Made by a program: the position numbers and the translations under genes
Origin: Dehalococcoidia bacterium
Lineage (GTDB): Bacteria > Chloroflexota > Dehalococcoidia > UBA3495 > JAAXIE01
NCBI GenBank assembly: GCA_012270525.1
Contig: JAAXIE010000119.1
Location: 1-5,223 of the forward strand
DNA: 5,223 nt
Reading direction: 5' to 3'
The notes under the pieces: generated by a model
What the model was told of the DNA's origin: nothing
What the model saw: the letters and a program-made list of their open reading frames with translations, nothing else
Databases searched by the model: none
Shown: positions 1 to 5,223 of the stretch, in pieces
How positions within the stretch are numbered: position 1 is the stretch's first letter
Layout of the letters: every line of letters begins with the position of its first letter

Positions 1-102
1 GACTTCCGCAGCACCTACGCCACCCTCCTCGAGAAATGGATGGGCGTGGACTTCCACGACATCCTCGGAGGCTCCTTCGAGCAGTTCGATTTCATCAAAT
101 AG
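1..102 (+). CDS. DUF1501 family protein, C-terminal end only
   Basis: This is the last 33 codons of a gene that begins before the window, read in frame 1 and ending at TAG (100-102). The peptide opens DFRSTYATLLEKWMGVD and continues through an ILGGSF segment to end FDFIK. The pattern DFR-x-x-YAT-x-L-x-x-W-x-GVD followed by LGG-x-F is the typical C-terminus of DUF1501 proteins, which belong to the alkaline-phosphatase/sulfatase-like superfamily, usually run to about 400-450 residues and are often exported. Their substrate is generally unknown. The catalytic part lies outside the window, so nothing can be said about activity. The next gene starts 131 bases downstream on the same strand; co-transcription is possible but GC-rich palindromes separate them. 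Confidence 0.8.
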   Translation, partial: DFRSTYATLLEKWMGVDFHDILGGSFEQFDFIK

Positions 103-157
103 CCTGAGCGAGACTCCGTGGCTTGCGCCAGCGGCCCGGTGCGCCGGAAGGCCCCTA

Positions 158-171
158 AACCCAAAAGGGTT
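158..171. other. Small inverted repeat in the DUF1501-NHL gap
   Basis: AACCC (158-162), an AAAA loop and GGGTT (167-171) form a perfect 5-bp stem. No T-tract follows on the + strand, so it is not a convincing intrinsic terminator. Together with the larger palindrome just downstream it may weaken or end transcription from the DUF1501 gene. Confidence 0.3.
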
Positions 172-186
172 CCAGAGGCAGATGAA

Positions 187-222
187 TCCCCTCCCCCTCC
201 GAGGGGGAGGCCAGGACGGGGG
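187..222. repeat. GC-rich palindromic element upstream of the NHL gene
   Basis: CCTCCCCCTC (190-199) is exactly complementary in reverse to GAGGGGGAGG (201-210), with a single base between the arms. In RNA the closing pairs would open to make a workable loop. The right flank adds a GGGGG run (218-222) that can pair with the C-run on the left, giving a two-tier structure. The pattern C-runs, palindrome, then CCAGGA-x-GGGGG resembles short dispersed intergenic palindromes known from many GC-rich bacteria. Only one copy is visible here, so its repeat status is inferred. It ends 11 bases before the NHL start codon and could affect translation initiation of that gene. Confidence 0.5.
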
Positions 223-233
223 AATCGAGAAGA

Positions 234-1268
234 ATGGTTACCCAAGTAGCTCCCATAACCTTCCAGTACAGCCACACCATCGGACGTCAGGACCTGCGGG
301 GAGGCAACGGCTTCTTCAACCCCGTCTCCATAGCCCGCGGACCCGATGACAACCTCCATGTCGTCAGCCGGGGCACCGATTCCGCTGCCCTCACGCCCTG
401 CCGGCGTGTCACCATCTTCAACGTCGACGAGGAGTACATCGGCCAGTACGGTCGAAAAACCGGCCCCGATGAGTCCTACGATGACGCCCCCGACGGCACT
501 TTCGTCTGGCCCACCTCAGTGGCGGCCGACTCCCAGGGAGCCTGCTACGTTGCCGACGAATGGGCCAATCGCATCTCCATCTTCTCTCCCAGCGGCGAGT
601 GGATCGGCAAGTGGGGGACCTTCGGCGATGGAGACGGGCAGATCGATCACCCCTCCGGCCTCCACTTCGACCACGAAGACAACCTCTACCTCGTGGACAG
701 CAGCAACCACCGCATCCAGAAGTTCACCAAGGACGGCAGGTTCCTGGGAAAGTGGGGCTCCTTCGGCACCGACGATGGCCAGTTCAACCTTCCTTGGGGC
801 ATCGAAATCGACTCAGCGGGCGATGTCTACGTCGCCGACTGGCGCAATGACCGGGTCCAGAAATTCTCCCCCGACGGCCGGTTCCTGATGAAGTTCGGCT
901 CTTCCGGCAAGGGCGACGGCCAGTTCGACCGCCCTACGTCGGTAGCCGTGGACAAAGAAGGGACCATCTACGTCACCGACTTCCGCAACGACCGCCTCCA
1001 AGTCTTCGACCCCGACGGTGCTTTCATCACCAAGCTGCTGGGCGAGGCCACCCTCTCCAGGTGGGGTCGAGAACGGTTGGAGCTTGACCCCATGATGTGG
1101 CGTGCCCGCCAGATGGCCCAGAGTCTGGAAGAGCGCGAAAAGCCCTTCCAAGGGCCCATCGGCGTAGAAGTCGACAACGACATCCGTGTCTACGTCGTCG
1201 AATGCGCCCGCCACCGCGTCCAGATCTTCCACAAGCAATCGAACATCTTTCTGGGCGGTGCTTTGTAG
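234..1268 (+). CDS. NHL-repeat six-bladed beta-propeller protein
   Basis: The 344-residue protein is built almost wholly of NHL repeats, which fold as beta-propeller blades and usually mediate binding. Each repeat follows the pattern P-x-x(V/I/L)-x-x-D-x-x-G-x-(I/V)YV-x-D-x-x-N-x-R-(I/V)Q-x-F-x-x-x-G. Repeats centre on about residues 30-73, 93-128, 140-175, 187-222, 234-270 and 306-336, enough for one six-bladed ring. The proline starting repeats 2-5 falls at 93, 140, 187 and 234, an exact 47-residue period. An insertion rich in charged residues (about 271-304) separates blades 5 and 6. I see no signal peptide, membrane segment or fused RING, kinase or lyase domain, so it is probably cytoplasmic. 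The start is the ATG at 234, preceded by the purine-rich GGGGGAATCGAGAAG rather than a strong Shine-Dalgarno. Related proteins are sometimes labelled peptidyl-hydroxyglycine lyase-like; I cannot confirm catalytic residues and leave the function open. Confidence 0.9.
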   Translation: MVTQVAPITFQYSHTIGRQDLRGGNGFFNPVSIARGPDDNLHVVSRGTDSAALTPCRRVTIFNVDEEYIGQYGRKTGPDESYDDAPDGTFVWPTSVAADSQGACYVADEWANRISIFSPSGEWIGKWGTFGDGDGQIDHPSGLHFDHEDNLYLVDSSNHRIQKFTKDGRFLGKWGSFGTDDGQFNLPWGIEIDSAGDVYVADWRNDRVQKFSPDGRFLMKFGSSGKGDGQFDRPTSVAVDKEGTIYVTDFRNDRLQVFDPDGAFITKLLGEATLSRWGRERLELDPMMWRARQMAQSLEEREKPFQGPIGVEVDNDIRVYVVECARHRVQIFHKQSNIFLGGAL

Positions 1269-1301
1269 GCGGGCAAGCATTCGTTTCGGTGACCTACTCT
1301 C

Positions 1302-1308
1302 AGGAGGG
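1302..1308 (+). promoter_or_regulatory. Strong ribosome binding site of the winged-helix/DUF3883 gene
   Basis: AGGAGGG lies 5 bases before the ATG at 1314 and is close to a perfect Shine-Dalgarno. It fixes the start, and shows the gene has its own efficient initiation site although it lies only 45 bases after the NHL gene. Confidence 0.85.
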
Positions 1309-1313
1309 TTGTC

Positions 1314-2171
1314 ATGGCAACCAAGGGGAAAGCTACTCGCCGCAAGAAGGGAAAGCTTCTCACCGCAAAGATGATGGAAGGGCAGGTGCTGGCTGCCTTA
1401 CACGAAGTAGGCGGTAAAGCCCATTACAAGACTATCGACGCACAGGTCAAGAAGAACCTGGAGCCGTTTACTCTGATTGAGGAGTTCAGGAAGGAAGTTC
1501 AAGACTTCTACTCAACAAGTTTCTCAAGCAAATGCGCAGCCGCCCGCCGTTCCCTGAAAAAGGCTGGATTCTTGGAGGGGGTAGGCGGGAAGGGCGGGAA
1601 AGGTCAGTGGCAACTCAAGGTCAATGCACCACCTCCGCCACCTATCGACCCGCCCGACCCCAGGAAGAAAAAAGGGCCCGTCGTCAACCGGGTCACCAAC
1701 TTCGCCGCGGACGCCGTCCAACTATTGGAGGACAAGTCGGCCCCACCGGACCTCGTGGACGCTGTCAAGGAACTGTGGTGGTTCTATCGGTATCTAATTG
1801 TGGACTCCGGCCAAGAGGGTAACCAGAACCTACAAGTGGAAGCGGAGGCCATCAATTTCATCCTTAGCAAAGAACCCGAATGGCGAACAACGCCGCCTAA
1901 CAATCCTGGCTTCGACCTGTACCGGACCAATAGGAACGGCAAGCAAATCGCTTGGTGCGAGGTCAAGGGTCTGAGCAATGATTTCCGCAGGGTATCGTTG
2001 ACTCCTACCGAGTTTGAGCACGCCTACAAGAAGGGCGAAAGATACTGGCTTTACGTGGTGGAAGACGTCGGAGGCGAACGTCCGACTCTCATCAGAATAC
2101 AGGACCCGGCTGGAAAAGCCGAGAGATTCACTTACAGCGACCCGCCTTGGCGCAACCTCGCTGAGGGATAG
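1314..2171 (+). CDS. Winged-helix plus DUF3883 (PD-(D/E)xK nuclease-like) protein
   Basis: The 285-residue protein has three parts. A lysine/arginine-rich start (1-19) leads into an Mrr_N-like winged helix (about 20-103): VLAALHEVGGKAHYKTID, a helix KCAAARRSLKKAGFLE, and a glycine-rich wing ending GQWQL. A proline-rich linker (105-116) follows. The C-terminal domain (about 150-275) matches DUF3883, a restriction-endonuclease-like domain: helix glutamate E178, then PGFD with D201, then E216-V-K218-G, then LT-x-x-E-x-x-x-A around 229-237 and a YWLYVV strand at 244-249. E178, D201, E216 and K218 are the expected PD-(D/E)xK set and all are present, so the site looks intact. DUF3883 proteins are often found in restriction and defence loci; cleavage of foreign or modified DNA is inference. 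Counted lines of the gene average about 52% GC against about 60% or more in neighbours, which suggests transfer. It may be co-transcribed with the NHL gene, and no methyltransferase or helicase is nearby. Confidence 0.75.
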   Translation: MATKGKATRRKKGKLLTAKMMEGQVLAALHEVGGKAHYKTIDAQVKKNLEPFTLIEEFRKEVQDFYSTSFSSKCAAARRSLKKAGFLEGVGGKGGKGQWQLKVNAPPPPPIDPPDPRKKKGPVVNRVTNFAADAVQLLEDKSAPPDLVDAVKELWWFYRYLIVDSGQEGNQNLQVEAEAINFILSKEPEWRTTPPNNPGFDLYRTNRNGKQIAWCEVKGLSNDFRRVSLTPTEFEHAYKKGERYWLYVVEDVGGERPTLIRIQDPAGKAERFTYSDPPWRNLAEG

Positions 2172-2176
2172 ACCGT

Positions 2177-2713
2177 TTACCGGCGTACCCGCTCTGGGAA
2201 CTTGCCTCGTAGCTTCGCCAGCTTGGGGTCGATTACGAACTGGCAGTACATTCCTGCCGAGTTCCGCGCGTAGAACTGCTGGTGGTATTTCTCCGCCTCG
2301 TAGAACGTGTCCAAGGGTTCCAGCGTGGTCACGATCGGGCTGCCCTCGATGCCTGAGTCGTTCAAGTCGGCGATCATCGCCTCGGCTTGCGATTTCTGCT
2401 CCTCGCTGGCATAGAGGACGGCAGAGCGGTACTGGGTGCCCACGTCCGCACCCTGGCGGTTGAGCGTGGTGGGGTCGTGGGTGGCGAAGAACACCGCCAG
2501 CAGTTGGTCGTAGGACACCTCGTCGGTATCGAACTTCACCTCCACCACCTCGGCGTGGCCCGTCGTACCGGTACATACCTCTTCGTATGTCGGGTTGGGG
2601 ACGTTCCCGCCCGCATAACCTGGGAGCACCGATGTCACCCCCTTCAGGTCCAGGAACACCGCCTCGGTGCACCAGAAGCATCCCCCGCCGAATACTGCCG
2701 TCTCCGATGCCAT
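2177..2713 (-). CDS. msrA: Peptide-methionine (S)-S-oxide reductase MsrA
   Basis: MsrA reduces the S-epimer of methionine sulfoxide in free or protein-bound form, repairing oxidised proteins with electrons from thioredoxin. The 178-residue product spans the whole family domain: [12 protein letters not shown] near the start with nucleophile C12, C15 and E17; PGYAGG (31-36); a [14 protein letters not shown] block (46-59) with H53 and E55; [19 protein letters not shown] (79-97); and an EKYHQQF block (141-147) before the C-terminal tail, where C157 lies. C15 (CFWC) and C157 are candidate resolving cysteines. The ATG at 2713 gives only 8 residues before GGGCFW and no signal peptide, so it is a cytosolic form. 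A GGGGGGAAGG stretch just upstream serves as ribosome binding site. No msrB is fused or adjacent. Its stop lies 5 bases from the stop of the convergent nuclease gene. Confidence 0.97.
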   Translation of the reverse strand: MASETAVFGGGCFWCTEAVFLDLKGVTSVLPGYAGGNVPNPTYEEVCTGTTGHAEVVEVKFDTDEVSYDQLLAVFFATHDPTTLNRQGADVGTQYRSAVLYASEEQKSQAEAMIADLNDSGIEGSPIVTTLEPLDTFYEAEKYHQQFYARNSAGMYCQFVIDPKLAKLRGKFPERVRR

Positions 2714-2756
2714 CGCCTTCCCCCCTGGCTACTCAGGTTGCCGTATCGTTCCTCCA

Positions 2757-2786
2757 ATTCTATCAGAACCCAGATAGTCCCATCAG
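2757..2786 (-). promoter_or_regulatory. Candidate msrA promoter
   Basis: On the - strand a TAGAAT -10 box (2757-2762) matches five of six sigma70 consensus bases and would start transcription about 37 bases before the msrA ATG. The -35 match is weak: CTGATG (2781-2786) at an 18-base spacing. Inverted repeats CTATC/GATAG (2760-2764 and 2773-2777) and AGTCC/GGACT (2776-2780 and 2786-2790) overlap the box and spacer and could be operator half-sites. Prediction by eye only. Confidence 0.4.
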
Positions 2787-2810
2787 GACTCCATCGAGAC
2801 CGGGCCGACG

Positions 2811-2839
2811 TTGACCGGTCATTCCCTTGGTGCTAGCTT
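2811..2839 (+). promoter_or_regulatory. Candidate promoter of the SDR gene
   Basis: TTGACC (2811-2816), a 17-base spacer and TAGCTT (2834-2839) make a plausible sigma70-type promoter. It would start transcription near 2846 and leave a leader of roughly 37 bases before the ATG at 2883. The -35 matches five of six consensus bases and the -10 three of six. Confidence 0.5.
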
Positions 2840-2870
2840 GGGCTAACACTCAGACGTCCCCGCACTCGGA

Positions 2871-2879
2871 AAGGAGAGG
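2871..2879 (+). promoter_or_regulatory. Ribosome binding site of the SDR gene
   Basis: AAGGAGAGG sits 3 bases before the ATG at 2883, with its AGGAG core 6 bases away, a good Shine-Dalgarno that supports this start. Confidence 0.8.
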
Positions 2880-2882
2880 TCA

Positions 2883-3644
2883 ATGGCAGGCACGTTGCAG
2901 GACAGGATAGCCTTGGTAACCGGGGCGGGCTCCGGCATCGGACGCGCCACCTCGTTGGCCCTCGCCCGGGAGGGAGCCAAGGTGGCCGTGGTCGACATAA
3001 GCGATGGCGGCCCGGAAACGGTGCGCATGATCCAGGATACGGGCGGCGAGGCCACCTTCATTCGCGCCGACATGTCGCAGCGGCAGCAGGTGGAAGCCAT
3101 GGTGCAGCAGGTTGTCGACACCTATGGACGCATCGATTGCGCCCACAACAACGCTGGCATCGCTGGGGACGACCGCTCCCTAACTCACGAGTACTCCGAA
3201 GAGGAGTGGGACAAACTGATGGATCTCAACCTCAAGGGGGTCTGGCTCTGCATGAAGAACGAGATCCCCCATATGCTGCGCCAGGGGAAGGGGGCCATCG
3301 TCAATACCGCTTCCGTCGCCGGCCTCGTGGGGATGCGCATCAATGCCGCCTACATCGCCAGCAAGCACGGTGTGAACGGCCTGACCAAGATCGCAGCCCT
3401 GGAATATGCCGACAAGGGCATCCGGATCAACTCGGTGTGCCCTGGTTACATCCAGACCCCAGCCATCGAGCGCACCATGTCCCGGTTCGCCGACTTCGAG
3501 GATAAAGCCATCGCCAGCGAGCCCATCGGCCGCATGGGGCGTCCGTCCGAGATCGGCGAAGCCGTCGTCTGGCTCTGCTCCGACGCCGCTTCCTTCGTCA
3601 CCGGCAACAACATGGTCGTCGATGGGGGTTTCACCGCCCAGTAG
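2883..3644 (+). CDS. Classical SDR family NAD(P)-dependent oxidoreductase
   Basis: The 253-residue protein is a complete classical short-chain dehydrogenase/reductase that interconverts an alcohol and a ketone in the cytoplasm. The Rossmann cofactor motif TGAGSGIG is at 13-20, and D38 at the end of the second beta strand favours NAD(H) over NADP(H). NNAG is at 89-92, the catalytic tetrad is N116, S144, Y157 and K161 (Y-I-A-S-K), and CPGYIQTP (186-193) is the usual post-catalytic strand. The C-terminus ends VVDGGFTAQ, typical of the FabG-like group. Sequence motifs do not fix the substrate; annotations such as 3-oxoacyl-ACP reductase, glucose 1-dehydrogenase or dihydrodiol dehydrogenase would all be guesses. 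It lies divergent from msrA and convergent with the Rieske oxygenase gene 57 bases away, so it appears to be its own transcript. It could oxidise a hydroxylated product of that oxygenase, but this is inference. Confidence 0.95.
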   Translation: MAGTLQDRIALVTGAGSGIGRATSLALAREGAKVAVVDISDGGPETVRMIQDTGGEATFIRADMSQRQQVEAMVQQVVDTYGRIDCAHNNAGIAGDDRSLTHEYSEEEWDKLMDLNLKGVWLCMKNEIPHMLRQGKGAIVNTASVAGLVGMRINAAYIASKHGVNGLTKIAALEYADKGIRINSVCPGYIQTPAIERTMSRFADFEDKAIASEPIGRMGRPSEIGEAVVWLCSDAASFVTGNNMVVDGGFTAQ

Positions 3645-3686
3645 GCACGCGACCTGCACCTGAGCGCCAGAGAACCGCCTGGTCGG

Positions 3687-3701
3687 CCGGATCTAGTCCG
3701 G
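3687..3701. terminator. Weak hairpin between the convergent SDR and Rieske genes
   Basis: CCGGA (3687-3691), a TCTAG loop and TCCGG (3697-3701) form a 5-bp stem that touches the Rieske stop codon (3702-3704). It is the only inverted repeat I see in the 57-base convergent gap and could slow transcription from both sides, but there is no T-tract on either strand. It is a possible bidirectional stop signal at best. Confidence 0.3.
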
Positions 3702-4958
3702 TTAGCCCCCTTCCATCAGTTGCGCCCAGCGGCCGTAGAAATGCCGCTGGTTGCTTTCGTTGTAGCGGTCGTGGCTGGCCCATGCCCCAGCATCGGGGTC
3801 GAAACCTTCATGCCCCAACCCCATCTCGTAGTTCATGGGCAGGCGGCGGCTCATGGGGCCCCAAGCCGTCCGGGTGCATTCCTGCCAGTTGTCTTCGTCG
3901 TCCTGTTCGAAAGTGCCCGAAGGTCCGAACCCACGGGCCCCGTACTTGCGCAGGATCTCCTTGATCTCCGGCGGGGCCTCCTTGTCCATGAAGCACCACG
4001 CCCAGACCTCAATCTTGTCGGGCCCACGGGGATGCCACACGCGGAAGGTGCGGGACACCGCCCGCAACAGGGAGAAGTTGGGGAACACTGTCCCCACCGT
4101 GGGAACCATCTTCTCAACCCGAGGCCCCAAGCGTTCCCGGATTTCGGGCAGAATCGACTCCTCGTAGGCGAGCAACTCCGGGATGGGCGGGTCCGCCGAG
4201 TCGGCTGGGTCGATCACCAGGATGCTGTGCCCGTTCCCCGGCGACAACTGCCTCCCACCCGGGCTCTGCTGGATTGTGCCTGCACCTGTGCTGAAGCCGG
4301 TCCGTATGGCTGCCAAATGCGTCCATGGCACATGGTAGGAGTCCCCGGCAAAGTTTTCGGCGGGAAACTTCCAGTTACAGGGAATCACCCACTTGTGCAT
4401 TCCGGGAAACACCTCGATGCCACCCTCTCGCCGGTCGAAGAAGGCATCCAGGTACCATTTCATCTCCCCAAGGTAGTCATTCAGTGGAGGGGCTTCCGGG
4501 TCAAAGGTGGCGAACACAAGGCCCTTGTAGGTGTCCAGTTGGGCCACGGGCGACAGACCCCACCTGGAGGTGTCCAACTCGTCGTAGTAGGCTTCCTTCA
4601 GGCTTGGCACGGCGATGAGCTTGCCGTCGCTGCCATAGGTCCAGCCGTGGTAGGCGCAGACGAAGGCCGATGCGTTGCCCGAATCGGCACGGCATACCCG
4701 GTTGCCCCTGTGCCGGCACACGTTGAGAAAGGCCCGCACCACCCTGTCCTGGCCACGGCTCACCAGCACGGGGTCCTCGCCCATGTAGGTCGAGAAGAAA
4801 TCTCCCGGGTTTGATATCTGCGATTCGTGACACAGGAACAGCCAGCAACGGGCGAAGATGCGCTCCAGTTCCTGACGGTAAATCTCGTCCTCGATGAAGA
4901 TGCGCCTGCTCACCAGACCGTTCTCCGAGTCCACCAAGCCCCTTACGCCGGTCGCCAT
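3702..4958 (-). CDS. Rieske non-heme iron ring-hydroxylating oxygenase, alpha subunit
   Basis: The 418-residue protein is a full-length alpha subunit of a Rieske oxygenase, which uses O2 and electrons from a ferredoxin or reductase to hydroxylate aromatic or other hydrophobic substrates. The Rieske domain (about 40-150) carries C81-R-H83 and C101-A-Y-H104 with 17 residues between, the exact C-x-H-x17-C-x2-H pattern that binds a [2Fe-2S] cluster. In the C-terminal catalytic domain, D206 is the bridging aspartate of the [14 protein letters not shown] segment and H209 and H214 are the iron-binding histidines. The third ligand is probably D354 in EQDDEDNW (351-358). The motif set resembles naphthalene/biphenyl-type dioxygenases, but no beta subunit, ferredoxin or reductase gene is adjacent, so it may be a homomeric enzyme or draw on partners elsewhere. 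The substrate is not predictable. The ATG at 4958 is set by GGAGGAGG 6 bases upstream. Confidence 0.95.
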   Translation of the reverse strand: MATGVRGLVDSENGLVSRRIFIEDEIYRQELERIFARCWLFLCHESQISNPGDFFSTYMGEDPVLVSRGQDRVVRAFLNVCRHRGNRVCRADSGNASAFVCAYHGWTYGSDGKLIAVPSLKEAYYDELDTSRWGLSPVAQLDTYKGLVFATFDPEAPPLNDYLGEMKWYLDAFFDRREGGIEVFPGMHKWVIPCNWKFPAENFAGDSYHVPWTHLAAIRTGFSTGAGTIQQSPGGRQLSPGNGHSILVIDPADSADPPIPELLAYEESILPEIRERLGPRVEKMVPTVGTVFPNFSLLRAVSRTFRVWHPRGPDKIEVWAWCFMDKEAPPEIKEILRKYGARGFGPSGTFEQDDEDNWQECTRTAWGPMSRRLPMNYEMGLGHEGFDPDAGAWASHDRYNESNQRHFYGRWAQLMEGG

Positions 4959-4964
4959 AGTGCG

Positions 4965-4972
4965 CCTCCTCC
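4965..4972 (-). promoter_or_regulatory. Ribosome binding site of the Rieske oxygenase gene
   Basis: On the - strand GGAGGAGG stands 6 bases before the ATG at 4958, a near-ideal Shine-Dalgarno that decides this start. Confidence 0.85.
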
Positions 4973-5123
4973 GGCTGTTCTCGGACTACCTGCTTTGTCT
5001 CCCGGTCCAACTCCCCTAGCATCCTAGGCATTTGCGGTCTCGTCGACGTCTCTCACCGATAGTAGGCTCAACCGCGGGCCATGTTCCAACCGTATTCCTA
5101 TCCGCCCGTTCTTCCCCGCCGTT

Positions 5124-5161
5124 GATATCCAGTAGACGTCGGGCAACGTCACGATATCCAG
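5124..5161. repeat. Paired GATATCCAG direct repeats at the Rieske promoter
   Basis: GATATCCAG occurs at 5124-5132 and again, identically, at 5153-5161, a 29-base step close to three helical turns. Between them ACGTC is also repeated (5136-5140 and 5146-5150). One long copy overlaps the candidate -10 box and the other lies just past the expected start site, an arrangement that would suit a regulator binding site. No regulator gene is in view. Confidence 0.4.
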
Positions 5162-5179
5162 GGCAAGGTACGCAGTCAA
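5151..5179 (-). promoter_or_regulatory. Candidate promoter of the Rieske oxygenase gene
   Basis: Read on the - strand, TTGACT (5174-5179), a 17-base spacer and TATCGT (5151-5156) match sigma70 consensus at five of six and four of six bases. Transcription would start near 5144. A promoter nearer the gene cannot be excluded; TACTAT- and TAGGAT-like boxes exist downstream but lack a good -35 at normal spacing. Confidence 0.45.
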
Positions 5180-5223
5180 CCGTGTGGTGGGGTCGAACGG
5201 GCGGGGTGTGGAGCGGGTAACGG

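Larger units (their letters stand above)
4973..5223. other. Non-coding leader upstream of the Rieske gene
   Basis: I see no convincing gene here on either strand. The one open frame on the + strand (from 5032) is arginine/serine-rich, has no ribosome binding site and resembles nothing I know. The stretch holds a candidate - strand promoter and short direct repeats, listed separately. If that promoter is real, the Rieske transcript has a leader of about 186 bases, long enough for regulation, but I recognise no riboswitch. Confidence 0.5.

Noticed and set aside
15..359. A 114-codon open frame on the - strand across the DUF1501 end and the NHL start
   Set aside because: It crosses the intergenic palindrome and two real genes, and its product is low-complexity.
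510..1043. Regular 141-base periodicity suggesting a CRISPR or tandem DNA repeat array
   Set aside because: The period is a protein-level repeat of 47 codons (NHL blades) with diverged DNA, and there are no identical short repeats with spacers.
813..1280. A 155-codon open frame on the - strand opposite the NHL gene
   Set aside because: Its repeated motifs are the antisense echo of the NHL repeats, and it has no independent support.
1314..2171. A complete restriction-modification or multi-gene defence system
   Set aside because: No methyltransferase, specificity subunit, helicase or ATPase gene is present. Only one nuclease-like gene can be supported.
1830..2681. A 283-codon open frame on the - strand spanning the nuclease gene and msrA
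   Set aside because: It overlaps msrA in another frame and runs antisense to the nuclease gene. The product is rich in G, R and P with no recognisable domain, while both overlapped genes have clear family motifs and ribosome binding sites.
3720..4814. A 364-codon open frame on the + strand opposite the Rieske gene
   Set aside because: Long antisense frames are expected opposite GC-rich genes. Its product has no known motif, whereas the - strand frame carries every Rieske and iron ligand.
5032..5220. A 62-codon open frame on the + strand at the right end
   Set aside because: It has no Shine-Dalgarno site, an arginine/serine-rich composition and no similarity I recognise, and it lies across the candidate Rieske promoter.

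Overview
The window is a protein-coding stretch of a bacterial chromosome with five complete genes and the tail of a sixth. Coding density is high, Shine-Dalgarno sites are clear, and candidate promoters look sigma70-like. Hand counts give about 60-68% GC in the neighbouring genes, falling to about 52% in one gene. The mix of a DUF1501 protein, a cytoplasmic NHL beta-propeller, a classical SDR and a Rieske ring-hydroxylating oxygenase alpha subunit is what I would expect from a Chloroflexota lineage such as the Dehalococcoidia/SAR202 group. That placement is inference from gene content, not from a marker gene. Nothing shows plasmid, phage or transposon machinery.

Layout on the + strand: the last 33 codons of a DUF1501-type protein (1-102); a 131-base gap with GC-rich palindromes, one resembling a dispersed intergenic repeat; an NHL-repeat beta-propeller (234-1268); then, 45 bases on with its own strong ribosome binding site, a predicted winged-helix plus DUF3883/PD-(D/E)xK nuclease-like protein (1314-2171). 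On the - strand, meeting it tail to tail with a 5-base gap, is msrA (2177-2713). A 169-base divergent promoter region follows. An SDR oxidoreductase (2883-3644, +) comes next, converging with a Rieske oxygenase alpha subunit (3702-4958, -). The last 265 bases are non-coding leader with a plausible promoter and direct repeats.

Functional reading: msrA is a protein-repair housekeeping gene. The Rieske oxygenase and the SDR resemble the two chemical steps of aromatic or terpenoid catabolism (oxygenation, then NAD-dependent dehydrogenation), but they are convergent and not one transcript, so a shared pathway is only a suggestion. The least ordinary gene is the winged-helix/DUF3883 protein. It has an intact-looking nuclease signature, an Mrr-like DNA-binding domain and lower GC than its neighbours, which fits a horizontally acquired restriction or defence nuclease. 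No methyltransferase, helicase or other partner lies in the window, so I do not claim a complete new system.
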